From: Auanema rhodensis
Taxonomy: Eukaryota > Nematoda > Chromadorea > Rhabditida > Rhabditidae
NCBI GenBank assembly: GCA_964057225.1
Contig: OZ059894.1
Location: 18,630,476 to 18,694,475, forward strand
Reading direction: 5' to 3'
Length of the DNA stretch: 64,000 bases
Translations under genes and position numbers: made by a program
Shown here: positions 39,664 through 53,001 of the stretch, piece by piece
How positions within the stretch are numbered: position 1 is the stretch's first letter
Layout of the letters: each line of letters opens with the position of its first letter
Notes under the pieces: model-generated
The model's database searches: none
Told to the model about the DNA's origin: nothing
What the model saw: only the letters and a program-made list of their open reading frames with translations

Positions 39664-42600
39664 AATAATTTAGCAAAAAGTAGATGTTTTTAGATTCCTT
39701 TTTTCAAGGCAAAAACGATGGACAATGTTATTCAACGAAAAAAATAATTCTTCAGGGTGAAAATCGAGGATATAAGTGTGAACTTATATCAGTTGATATC
39801 TCGGTGCATTTTTAAGCTAGCGCAAATCTGATAACACAGATCGACGCAGCTTAAAAATTCGCATCGAATGCACTATACTACATTGAGAAACGCTTAATAC
39901 AAAAATTAGTTATGATCGTTTGAAAAATGATGCATTAGTGTATGTTGAGTTTCCATGTACACTCAACATTGCTTCCAAAAACATTTTGACAAAAATTTTT
40001 TCGAAAAATTTCAAAATAATTTAGCAAAAAGTAGATGTTTTTAGATTCCTTTTTTCAAGGCAAAGACGATGGACAATGTTATTCAACGAAAAAATTAATT
40101 CTTCAGGGTGAAAATCGAGGATAGAAGTGTGAACTTATATCAGTTGATATCTCGGTGCATTTTTAAGCTAGCGCAAATCTATTAACACAGATCAACGCAG
40201 CTTAAAAATCCGCATCGAATGCACTATACTACATTGAGAAACGCTTAAAACAAAAATTAGTTATGATCGTTTGAAAAATGATGCATTAGTGTATGTTGAG
40301 TTTCCATGTACACTCAACATTGCTTCCAAAAACATTTTGACAAAAATTTTTTCGAAAAATTTCAAAATAATTTAGCAAAAAGTAGATGTTTTTAGATTCC
40401 TTTTTTCAAGGCAAAAACGATGGACAATGTTATTCAACGAAAAAAATAATTCTTCAGGGTGAAAATCGAGGATATAAGTGTGAACTTATATCAGTTGATA
40501 TCTCGGTGCATTTTTAAGCTAGCGCAAATCTGATAACACAGATCGACGCAGCTTAAAAATTCGCATCGAATGCACTATACTACATTGAGAAACGCTTAAT
40601 ACAAAAATTAGTTATGATCGTTTGAAAAATGATGCATTAGTGTATGTTGAGTTTCCATGTACACTCAACATTGCTTCCAAAAACATTTTGACAAAAATTT
40701 TTTCGAAAAATTTCAAAATAATTTAGCAAAAAGTAGATGTTTTTAGATTCCTTTTTTCAAGGCAAAGACGATGGACAATGTTATTCAACGAAAAAATTAA
40801 TTCTTCAGGGTGAAAATCGAGGATAGAAGTGTGAACTTATATCAGTTGATATCTCGGTGCATTTTTAAGCTAGCGCAAATCTATTAACACAGATCAACGC
40901 AGCTTAAAAATCCGCATCGAATGCACTATACTACATTGAGAAACGCTTAAAACAAAAATTAGTTATGATCGTTTGAAAAATGATGCATTAGTGTATGTTG
41001 AGTTTCCATGTACACTCAACATTGCTTCCAAAAACATTTTGACAAAAATTTTTTCGAAAAATTTCAAAATAATTTAGCAAAAAGTAGATGTTTTTAGATT
41101 CCTTTTTTCAAGGCAAAAACGATGGACAATGTTATTCAACGAAAAAAATAATTCTTCAGGGTGAAAATCGAGGATATAAGTGTGAACTTATATCAGTTGA
41201 TATCTCGGTGCATTTTTAAGCTAGCGCAAATCTGATAACACAGATCGACGCAGCTTAAAAATTCGCATCGAATGCACTATACTACATTGAGAAACGCTTA
41301 ATACAAAAATTAGTTATGATCGTTTGAAAAATGATGCATTAGTGTATGTTGAGTTTCCATGTACACTCAACATTGCTTCCAAAAACATTTTGACAAAAAT
41401 TTTTTCGAAAAATTTCAAAATAATTTAGCAAAAAGTAGATGTTTTTAGATTCCTTTTTTTAAGGCAAAGACGATGGACAATGTTATTCAACGAAAAAATT
41501 AATTCTTCAGGGTGAAAATCGAGGATATAAGTGTGAACTTATATCAGTTGATATCTCGGTGCATTTTTAAGCTAGCGCAAATCTGATAACACAGATCGAC
41601 GCAGCTTAAAAATCCGCATCGAATGCACTATACTACATTGAGAAACGCTTAAAACAAAAATTAGTTATGATCGTTTGAAAAATGATGCATTAGTGTATGT
41701 TGAGTTTCCATGTACACTCAACATTGCTTCCAAAAACATTTTGACAAAAATTTTTTCGAAAAATTTCAAAATAATTTAGCAAAAAGTAGATGTTTTTAGA
41801 TTCCTTTTTTCAAGGCAAAAACGATGGACAATGTTATTCAACGAAAAAAATAATTCTTCAGGGTGAAAATCGAGGATATAAGTGTGAACTTATATCAGTT
41901 GATATCTCGGTGCATTTTTAAGCTAGCGCAAATCTGATAACACAGATCGACGCAGCTTAAAAATTCGCATCGAATGCACTATACTACATTGAGAAACGCT
42001 TAATACAAAAATTAGTTATGATCGTTTGAAAAATGATGCATTAGTGTATGTTGAGTTTCCATGTACACTCAACATTGCTTCCAAAAACATTTTGACAAAA
42101 ATTTTTTCGAAAAATTTCAAAATAATTTAGCAAAAAGTAGATGTTTTTAGATTCCTTTTTTCAAGGCAAAGACGATGGACAATGTTATTCAACGAAAAAA
42201 CTAATTCTTCAGGGTGAAAATCGAGGATAGAAGTGTGAACTTATATCAGTTGATATCTCGGTGCATTTTTAAGCTAGCGCAAATCTGATAACACAGATCG
42301 ACGCAGCTTAAAAATCCGCATCGAATGCACTATACTACATTGAGAAACGCTTAAAACAAAAATTAGTTATGATCGTTTGAAAAATGATGCATTAGTGTAT
42401 GTTGAGTTTCCATGTACACTCAACATTGCTTCCAAAAACATTTTGACAAAAATTTTTTCGAAAAATTTCAAAATAATTTAGCAAAAAGTAGATGTTTTTA
42501 GATTCCTTTTTTCAAGGCAAAAACGATGGACAATGTTATTCAACGAAAAAAATAATTCTTCAGGGTGAAAATCGAGGATATAAGTGTGAACTTATATCAG

Positions 42601-42822
42601 TTGATATCTCGGTGCATTTTTAAGCTAGCGCAAATCTGATAACACAGATCGACGCAGCTTAAAAATTCGCATCGAATGCACTATACTACATTGAGAAACG
42701 CTTAATACAAAAATTAGTTATGATCGTTTGAAAAATGATGCATTAGTGTATGTTGAGTTTCCATGTACACTCAACATTGCTTCCAAAAACATTTTGACAA
42801 AAATTTTTTCGAAAAATTTCAA
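39664..42822. repeat. R-N dimer tract closing zone 5
   Basis: M114-M122: R N2 R N2 R T1 R N R. R copies (p51A, p81A) alternate with N-like copies (p51G, p81T, p235A) at a 702-bp period. One slot holds T1 (41419-41769), which has p42T and lacks p110G, so it resembles a zone 1 or 4 copy that replaced an N by conversion. Confidence 0.75.
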
Positions 42823-43173
42823 AATAATTTAGCAAAAAGTAGATGTTTTTAGATTCCTTTTTTCAAGGCAAAGACGATGGACAATGTTATTCAACGAAAA
42901 AATTAATTCTTCAGGGTGAAAATCGAGGATATAAGTGTGAACTTATATCAGTTGATATCTCGGTGCATTTTTAAGCTAGCGCAAATCTGATAACACAGAT
43001 CGACGCAGCTTAAAAATTCGCATCGAATGCACTATACTACATTGAGAAACGCTTAATACAAAAATTAGTTATGATCGTTTGAAAAATGATGCATTAGTGT
43101 ATGTTGAGTTTCCATGTACACTCAACATTGCTTCCAAAAACATTTTGACAAAAATTTTTTCGAAAAATTTCAA

Positions 43174-45630
43174 AATAATTTAGCAAAAAGTAGATGTTTT
43201 TAGATTCCTTTTTTCAAGGCAAAGACGATGGACAATGTTATTCAACGAAAAAATTAATTCTTCAGGGTGAAAATCGAGGATATAAGTGTAAACTTATATC
43301 AGTTGATATCTCGGTGCATTTTTAAGCTAGCGCAAATCTGATAACACAGATCGACGCAGCTTAAAAATCCGCATCGAATGCACTATACTACATTGAGAAA
43401 CGCTTAATACAAAAATTAGTTATGATCGTTTGAAAAATGATGCATTAGTGTATGTTGAGTTTCCATGTACACTCAACATTGCTTCCAAAAACATTTTGAC
43501 AAAAATTTTTTCGAAAAATTTCAAAATAATTTAGCAAAAAGTAGATGTTTTTAGATTCCTTTTTTCAAGGCAAAGACGATGGACAATGTTATTCAACGAA
43601 AAAATTAATTCTTCAGGGTGAAAATCGAGGATATAAGTGTAAACTTATATCAGTTGATATCTCGGTGCATTTTTAAGCTAGCGCAAATCTGATAACACAG
43701 ATCGACGCAGCTTAAAAATCCGCATCGAATGCACTATACTACATTGAGAAACGCTTAATACAAAAATTAGTTATGATCGTTTGAAAAATGATGCATTAGT
43801 GTATGTTGAGTTTCCATGTACACTCAACATTGCTTCCAAAAACATTTTGACAAAAATTTTTTCGAAAAATTTCAAAATAATTTAGCAAAAAGTAGATGTT
43901 TTTAGATTCCTTTTTTTAAGGCGAAGACGATGGACAATGTTATTCAACGAAAAAATTAATTCTTCAGGGTGAAAATCGAGGATATAAGTGTGAACTTATA
44001 TCAGTTGATATCTCGGTGCATTTTTAAGCTAGCGCAAATCTGATAACACAGATCGACGCAGCTTAAAAATCCGCATCGAATGCACTATACTACATTGAGA
44101 AACGCTTAATACAAAAATTAGTTATGATCGTTTGAAAAATGATGCATTAGTGTATGTTGTGTTTCCATGTACACTCAACATTGCTTCCAAAAACATTTTG
44201 ACAAAAATTTTTTCGAAAAATTTCAAAATAATTTAGCAAAAAGTAGATGTTTTTAGATTCCTTTTTTTAAGGCAAAGACGATGCACAATGTTATTCAACG
44301 AAAAAATTAATTCTTCAGGGTGAAAATCGAGGATATAAGTGTGAACTTATATCAGTTGATATCTCGGTGCATTTTTAAGCTAGCGCAAATCTGATAACAC
44401 AGATCGACGCAGCTTAAAAATCCGCATCGAATGCACTATACTACATTGAGAAACGCTTAATACAAAAATTAGTTATGATCGTTTGAAAAATGATGCATTA
44501 GTGTATGTTGTGTTTCCATGTACACTCAACATTGCTTCCAAAAACATTTTGACAAAAATTTTTTCGAAAAATTTCAAAATAATTTAGCAAAAAGTAGATG
44601 TTTTTAGATTCCTTTTTTCAAGGCAAAGACGATGGACAATGTTATTCAACGAAAAAATTAATTCTTCAGGGTGAAAATCGAGGATATAAGTGTGAACTTA
44701 TATCAGTTGATATCTCGGTGCATTTTTAAGCTAGCGCAAATCTGATAACACAGATCGACGCAGCTTAAAAATCCGCATCGAATGCACTATACTACATTGA
44801 GAAACGCTTAAAACAAAAATTAGTTATGATCGTTTGAAAAATGATGCATTAGTGTATGTTGAGTTTCCATGTACACTCAACATTGCTTCCAAAAACATTT
44901 TGACAAAAATTTTTTCGAAAAATTTCAAAATAATTTAGCAAAAAGTAGATGTTTTTAGATTCCTTTTTTCAAGGCTAAGACGATGGACAATGTTATTCAA
45001 CGAAAAAATTAATTCTTCAGGGTGAAAATCGAGGATATAAGTGTGAACTTATATCAGTTGATATCTCGGTGCATTTTTAAGCTAGCGCAAATCTGATAAC
45101 ACAGATCGACGCAGCTTAAAAATCCGCATCGAATGCACTATACTACATTGAGAAACGCTTAATACAAAAATTAGTTATGATCGTTTGAAAAATGATGCAT
45201 TAGTGTATGTTGTGTTTCCATGTACACTCAACATTGCTTCCAAAAACATTTTGACAAAAATTTTTTCGAAAAATTTCAAAATAATTTAGCAAAAAGTAGA
45301 TGTTTTTAGATTCCTTTTTTTAAGGCAAAGACGATGCACAATGTTATTCAACGAAAAAATTAATTCTTCAGGGTGAAAATCGAGGATATAAGTGTGAACT
45401 TATATCAGTTGATATCTCGGTGCATTTTTAAGCTAGCGCAAATCTGATAACACAGATCGACGCAGCTTAAAAATTCGCATCGAATGCACTATACTACATT
45501 GAGAAACGCTTAATACAAAAATTAGTTATGATCGTTTGAAAAATGATGCATTAGTGTATGTTGAGTTTCCATGTACACTCAACATTGCTTCCAAAAACAT
45601 TTTGACAAAAATTTTTTCGAAAAATTTCAA
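43174..45630. repeat. Higher-order unit F-F-G3-U-C-V-U2 (7-mer)
   Basis: M124-M130, 2457 bp. Its first six classes recur at the window end (62128-64000), 54 monomers (18954 bp) downstream. Confidence 0.8.
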
Positions 45631-48438
45631 AATAATTTAGCAAAAAGTAGATGTTTTTAGATTCCTTTTTTCAAGGCAAAGACGATGGACAATGTTATTC
45701 AACGAAAAAATTAATTCTTCAGGGTGAAAATCGAGGATATAAGTGTAAACTTATATCAGTTGATATCTCGGTGCATTTTTAAGCTAGCGCAAATCTGATA
45801 ACACAGATCGACGCAGCTTAAAAATCCGCATCGAATGCACTATACTACATTGAGAAACGCTTAATACAAAAATTAGTTATGATCGTTTGAAAAATGATGC
45901 ATTAGTGTATGTTGAGTTTCCATGTACACTCAACATTGCTTCCAAAAACATTTTGACAAAAATTTTTTCGAAAAATTTCAAAATAATTTAGCAAAAAGTA
46001 GATGTTTTTAGATTCCTTTTTTCAAGGCAAAGACGATGGACAATGTTATTCAACGAAAAAATTAATTCTTCAGGGTGAAAATCGAGGATATAAGTGTAAA
46101 CTTATATCAGTTGATATCTCGGTGCATTTTTAAGCTAGCGCAAATCTGATAACACAGATCGACGCAGCTTAAAAATCCGCATCGAATGCACTATACTACA
46201 TTGAGAAACGCTTAATACAAAAATTAGTTATGATCGTTTGAAAAATGATGCATTAGTGTATGTTGAGTTTCCATGTACACTCAACATTGCTTCCAAAAAC
46301 ATTTTGACAAAAATTTTTTCGAAAAATTTCAAAATAATTTAGCAAAAAGTAGATGTTTTTAGATTCCTTTTTTTAAGGCGAAGACGATGGACAATGTTAT
46401 TCAACGAAAAAATTAATTCTTCAGGGTGAAAATCGAGGATATAAGTGTGAACTTATATCAGTTGATATCTCGGTGCATTTTTAAGCTAGCGCAAATCTGA
46501 TAACACAGATCGACGCAGCTTAAAAATCCGCATCGAATGCACTATACTACATTGAGAAACGCTTAATACAAAAATTAGTTATGATCGTTTGAAAAATGAT
46601 GCATTAGTGTATGTTGTGTTTCCATGTACACTCAACATTGCTTCCAAAAACATTTTGACAAAAATTTTTTCGAAAAATTTCAAAATAATTTAGCAAAAAG
46701 TAGATGTTTTTAGATTCCTTTTTTTAAGGCAAAGACGATGCACAATGTTATTCAACGAAAAAATTAATTCTTCAGGGTGAAAATCGAGGATATAAGTGTG
46801 AACTTATATCAGTTGATATCTCGGTGCATTTTTAAGCTAGCGCAAATCTGATAACACAGATCGACGCAGCTTAAAAATCCGCATCGAATGCACTATACTA
46901 CATTGAGAAACGCTTAATACAAAAATTAGTTATGATCGTTTGAAAAATGATGCATTAGTGTATGTTGTGTTTCCATGTACACTCAACATTGCTTCCAAAA
47001 ACATTTTGACAAAAATTTTTTCGAAAAATTTCAAAATAATTTAGCAAAAAGTAGATGTTTTTAGATTCCTTTTTTCAAGGCAAAGACGATGGACAATGTT
47101 ATTCAACGAAAAAATTAATTCTTCAGGGTGAAAATCGAGGATATAAGTGTGAACTTATATCAGTTGATATCTCGGTGCATTTTTAAGCTAGCGCAAATCT
47201 GATAACACAGATCGACGCAGCTTAAAAATCCGCATCGAATGCACTATACTACATTGAGAAACGCTTAATACAAAAATTAGTTATGATCGTTTGAAAAATG
47301 ATGCATTAGTGTATGTTGAGTTTCCATGTACACTCAACATTGCTTCCAAAAACATTTTGACAAAAATTTTTTCGAAAAAATTCAAAATAATTTAGCAAAA
47401 AGTAGATGTTTTTAGATTCCTTTTTTCAAGGCAAAGACGATGGACAATGTTATTCAACGAAAAAATTAATTCTTCAGGGTGAAAATCGAGGATATAAGTG
47501 TAAACTTATATCAGTTGATATCTCGGTGCATTTTTAAGCTAGCGCAAATCTGATAACACAGATCGACGCAGCTTAAAAATCCGCATCGAATGCACTATAC
47601 TACATTGAGAAACGCTTAATACAAAAATTAGTTATGATCGTTTGAAAAATGATGCATTAGTGTATGTTGTGTTTCCATGTACACTCAACATTGCTTCCAA
47701 AAACATTTTGACAAAAATTTTTTCGAAAAATTTCAAAATAATTTAGCAAAAAGTAGATGTTTTTAGATTCCTTTTTTCAAGGCTAAGACGATGGACAATG
47801 TTATTCAACGAAAAAATTAATTCTTCAGGGTGAAAATCGAGGATATAAGTGTGAACTTATATCAGTTGATATCTCGGTGCATTTTTAAGCTAGCGCAAAT
47901 CTGATAACACAGATCGACGCAGCTTAAAAATCCGCATCGAATGCACTATACTACATTGAGAAACGCTTAATACAAAAATTAGTTATGATCGTTTGAAAAA
48001 TGATGCATTAGTGTATGTTGTGTTTCCATGTACACTCAACATTGCTTCCAAAAACATTTTGACAAAAATTTTTTCGAAAAATTTCAAAATAATTTAGCAA
48101 AAAGTAGATGTTTTTAGATTCCTTTTTTTAAGGCAAAGACGATGCACAATGTTATTCAACGAAAAAATTAATTCTTCAGGGTGAAAATCGAGGATATAAG
48201 TGTGAACTTATATCAGTTGATATCTCGGTGCATTTTTAAGCTAGCGCAAATCTGATAACACAGATCGACGCAGCTTAAAAATTCGCATCGAATGCACTAT
48301 ACTACATTGAGAAACGCTTAATACAAAAATTAGTTATGATCGTTTGAAAAATGATGCATTAGTGTATGTTGAGTTTCCATGTACACTCAACATTGCTTCC
48401 AAAAACATTTTGACAAAAATTTTTTCGAAAAATTTCAA
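45631..48438. repeat. Higher-order unit F-F-G3-U-I3-F2-V-U2 (8-mer)
   Basis: M131-M138, 2808 bp. Same start and end as the preceding 7-mer, with C replaced by I3-F2. I3 carries the p346A palindrome variant (47365-47382). Confidence 0.8.
47365..47382. repeat. 18-bp perfect palindrome (p346A variant of dyad E)
   Basis: AATTTTTTCGAAAAAATT is exactly self-complementary. It arises from p346 T to A. The same variant is at 50173-50190, 54034-54051, 56491-56508 and 60703-60720, each at the same place in a zone 6 higher-order unit, immediately before an F2 monomer. Confidence 0.9.
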
Positions 48439-51400
48439 AATAATTTAGCAAAAAGTAGATGTTTTTAGATTCCTTTTTTCAAGGCAAAGACGATGGACAA
48501 TGTTATTCAACGAAAAAATTAATTCTTCAGGGTGAAAATCGAGGATATAAGTGTAAACTTATATCAGTTGATATCTCGGTGCATTTTTAAGCTAGCGCAA
48601 ATCTGATAACACAGATCGACGCAGCTTAAAAATCCGCATCGAATGCACTATACTACATTGAGAAACGCTTAATACAAAAATTAGTTATGATCGTTTGAAA
48701 AATGATGCATTAGTGTATGTTGAGTTTCCATGTACACTCAACATTGCTTCCAAAAACATTTTGACAAAAATTTTTTCGAAAAATTTCAAAATAATTTAGC
48801 AAAAAGTAGATGTTTTTAGATTCCTTTTTTCAAGGCAAAGACGATGGACAATGTTATTCAACGAAAAAATTAATTCTTCAGGGTGAAAATCGAGGATATA
48901 AGTGTAAACTTATATCAGTTGATATCTCGGTGCATTTTTAAGCTAGCGCAAATCTGATAACACAGATCGACGCAGCTTAAAAATCCGCATCGAATGCACT
49001 ATACTACATTGAGAAACGCTTAATACAAAAATTAGTTATGATCGTTTGAAAAATGATGCATTAGTGTATGTTGAGTTTCCATGTACACTCAACATTGCTT
49101 CCAAAAACATTTTGACAAAAATTTTTTCGAAAAATTTCAAAATAATTTAGCAAAAAGTAGATGTTTTTAGATTCCTTTTTTTAAGGCGAAGACGATGGAC
49201 AATGTTATTCAACGAAAAAATTAATTCTTCAGGGTGAAAATCGAGGATATAAGTGTGAACTTATATCAGTTGATATCTCGGTGCATTTTTAAGCTAGCGC
49301 AAATCTGATAACACAGATCGACGCAGCTTAAAAATCCGCATCGAATGCACTATACTACATTGAGAAACGCTTAATACAAAAATTAGTTATGATCGTTTGA
49401 AAAATGATGCATTAGTGTATGTTGTGTTTCCATGTACACTCAACATTGCTTCCAAAAACATTTTGACAAAAATTTTTTCGAAAAATTTCAAAATAATTTA
49501 GCAAAAAGTAGATGTTTTTAGATTCCTTTTTTTAAGGCAAAGACGATGCACAATGTTATTCAACGAAAAAATTAATTCTTCAGGGTGAAAATCGAGGATA
49601 TAAGTGTGAACTTATATCAGTTGATATCTCGGTGCATTTTTAAGCTAGCGCAAATCTGATAACACAGATCGACGCAGCTTAAAAATCCGCATCGAATGCA
49701 CTATACTACATTGAGAAACGCTTAATACAAAAATTAGTTATGATCGTTTGAAAAATGATGCATTAGTGTATGTTGTGTTTCCATGTACACTCAACATTGC
49801 TTCCAAAAACATTTTGACAAAAATTTTTTCGAAAAATTTCAAAATAATTTAGCAAAAAGTAGATGTTTTTAGATTCCTTTTTTCAAGGCAAAGACGATGG
49901 ACAATGTTATTCAACGAAAAAATTAATTCTTCAGGGTGAAAATCGAGGATATAAGTGTGAACTTATATCAGTTGATATCTCGGTGCATTTTTAAGCTAGC
50001 GCAAATCTGATAACACAGATCGACGCAGCTTAAAAATCCGCATCGAATGCACTATACTACATTGAGAAACGCTTAATACAAAAATTAGTTATGATCGTTT
50101 GAAAAATGATGCATTAGTGTATGTTGAGTTTCCATGTACACTCAACATTGCTTCCAAAAACATTTTGACAAAAATTTTTTCGAAAAAATTCAAAATAATT
50201 TAGCAAAAAGTAGATGTTTTTAGATTCCTTTTTTCAAGGCAAAGACGATGGACAATGTTATTCAACGAAAAAATTAATTCTTCAGGGTGAAAATCGAGGA
50301 TATAAGTGTAAACTTATATCAGTTGATATCTCGGTGCATTTTTAAGCTAGCGCAAATCTGATAACACAGATCGACGCAGCTTAAAAATCCGCATCGAATG
50401 CACTATACTACATTGAGAAACGCTTAATACAAAAATTAGTTATGATCGTTTGAAAAATGATGCATTAGTGTATGTTGTGTTTCCATGTACACTCAACATT
50501 GCTTCCAAAAACATTTTGACAAAAATTTTTTCGAAAAATTTCAAAATAATTTAGCAAAAAGTAGATGTTTTTAGATTCCTTTTTTCAAGGCAAAGACGAT
50601 GAACAATGTTATTCAACGAAAAAATTAATTCTTCAGGGTGAAAATCGAGGATATAAGTGTGAACTTATATCAGTTGATATCTCGGTGCATTTTTAAGCTA
50701 GCGCAAATCTGATAACACAGATCGACGCAGCTTAAAAATCCGCATCGAATGCACTATACTACATTGAGAAACGCTTAATACAAAAATTAGTTATGATCGT
50801 TTGAAAAATGATGCATTAGTGTATGTTGAGTTTCCATGTACACTCAACATTGCTTCCAAAAACATTTTGACAAAAATTTTTTCGAAAAATTTCAAAATAA
50901 TTTAGCAAAAAGTAGATGTTTTTAGATTCCTTTTTTCAAGGCTAAGACGATGGACAATGTTATTCAACGAAAAAATTAATTCTTCAGGGTGAAAATCGAG
51001 GATATAAGTGTGAACTTATATCAGTTGATATCTCGGTGCATTTTTAAGCTAGCGCAAATCTGATAACACAGATCGACGCAGCTTAAAAATCCGCATCGAA
51101 TGCACTATACTACATTGAGAAACGCTTAATACAAAAATTAGTTATGATCGTTTGAAAAATGATGCATTAGTGTATGTTGTGTTTCCATGTACACTCAACA
51201 TTGCTTCCAAAAACATTTTGACAAAAATTTTTTCGAAAAATTTCAAAATAATTTAGCAAAAAGTAGATGTTTTTAGATTCCTTTTTTTAAGGCAAAGACG
51301 ATGCACAATGTTATTCAACGAAAAAATTAATTCTTCAGGGTGAAAATCGAGGATATAAGTGTGAACTTATATCAGTTGATATCTCGGTGCATTTTTAAGC

Positions 51401-51597
51401 TAGCGCAAATCTGATAACACAGATCGACGCAGCTTAAAAATCCGCATCGAATGCACTATACTACATTGAGAAACGCTTAATACAAAAATTAGTTATGATC
51501 GTTTGAAAAATGATGCATTAGTGTATGTTGTGTTTCCATGTACACTCAACATTGCTTCCAAAAACATTTTGACAAAAATTTTTTCGAAAAATTTCAA
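48439..51597. repeat. Higher-order unit F-F-G3-U-I3-F2-W-V-U (9-mer)
   Basis: M139-M147, 3159 bp. Adds W (p58A) to the preceding 8-mer and ends in U instead of U2. It is followed by an irregular stretch, C-V*-E-E (51598-53001). Confidence 0.75.
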
Positions 51598-51948
51598 AAT
51601 AATTTAGCAAAAAGTAGATGTTTTTAGATTCCTTTTTTCAAGGCAAAGACGATGGACAATGTTATTCAACGAAAAAATTAATTCTTCAGGGTGAAAATCG
51701 AGGATATAAGTGTGAACTTATATCAGTTGATATCTCGGTGCATTTTTAAGCTAGCGCAAATCTGATAACACAGATCGACGCAGCTTAAAAATCCGCATCG
51801 AATGCACTATACTACATTGAGAAACGCTTAAAACAAAAATTAGTTATGATCGTTTGAAAAATGATGCATTAGTGTATGTTGAGTTTCCATGTACACTCAA
51901 CATTGCTTCCAAAAACATTTTGACAAAAATTTTTTCGAAAAATTTCAA

Positions 51949-52299
51949 AATAATTTAGCAAAAAGTAGATGTTTTTAGATTCCTTTTTTCAAGGCTAAGA
52001 CGATGGACAATGTTATTCAACGAAAAAAATAATTCTTCAGGGTGAAAATCGAGGATATAAGTGTGAACTTATATCAGTTGATATCTCGGTGCATTTTTAA
52101 GCTAGCGCAAATCTGATAACACAGATCGACGCAGCTTAAAAATCCGCATCGAATGCACTATACTACATTGAGAAACGCTTAAAACAAAAATTAGTTATGA
52201 TCGTTTGAAAAATGATGCATTAGTGTATGTTGAGTTTCCATGTACACTCAACATTGCTTCCAAAAACATTTTGACAAAAATTTTTTCGAAAAATTTCAA
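51949..52299. repeat. Mosaic monomer M149 (V with p81A and p235A)
   Basis: It has p48T (GGCTAAG), the V marker, but also p81A together with p42C, a pairing otherwise seen only in zones 2 and 5, plus p235A and p285A instead of the usual V bases. It follows a C copy and precedes two E copies in the least regular stretch of zone 6. Confidence 0.7.
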
Positions 52300-53001
52300 A
52301 ATAATTTAGCAAAAAGTAGATGTTTTTAGATTCCTTTTTTCAAGGCAAAGACGATGGACAATGTTATTCAACGAAAAAATTAATTCTTCAGGGTGAAAAT
52401 CGAGGATATAAGTGTGAACTTATATCAGTTGATATCTCGGTGCATTTTTAAGCTAGCGCAAATCTGATAACACAGATCGACGCAGCTTAAAAATTCGCAT
52501 CGAATGCACTATACTACATTGAGAAACGCTTAATACAAAAATTAGTTATGATCGTTTGAAAAATGATGCATTAGTGTATGTTGAGTTTCCATGTACACTC
52601 AACATTGCTTCCAAAAACATTTTGACAAAAATTTTTTCGAAAAATTTCAAAATAATTTAGCAAAAAGTAGATGTTTTTAGATTCCTTTTTTCAAGGCAAA
52701 GACGATGGACAATGTTATTCAACGAAAAAATTAATTCTTCAGGGTGAAAATCGAGGATATAAGTGTGAACTTATATCAGTTGATATCTCGGTGCATTTTT
52801 AAGCTAGCGCAAATCTGATAACACAGATCGACGCAGCTTAAAAATTCGCATCGAATGCACTATACTACATTGAGAAACGCTTAATACAAAAATTAGTTAT
52901 GATCGTTTGAAAAATGATGCATTAGTGTATGTTGAGTTTCCATGTACACTCAACATTGCTTCCAAAAACATTTTGACAAAAATTTTTTCGAAAAATTTCA
53001 A

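Larger units (their letters stand above)
28783..42822. repeat. Zone 5: p51A haplotype family, monomers M83-M122
   Basis: Order: E(p51A) N P Q C R P Q N S R N2 R N S2 P Q N S2 P Q R N2 S2 P Q R N2 R N S2 R N2 R N2 R T1 R N R. p51A (GCAAAAACG for GCAAAGACG) is present in 27 of the 40 copies and in none that I found elsewhere. The p167-168 AT variant (ATCTATTAACAC) is also confined to this zone. All copies have the perfect dyad D (p285A), and p48G, p58C and p117A are absent. Both edges fall between adjacent monomers without any junction sequence. Private mutations are few (C in AAAAAACTAATTC of M121), suggesting recent amplification. Confidence 0.85.
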
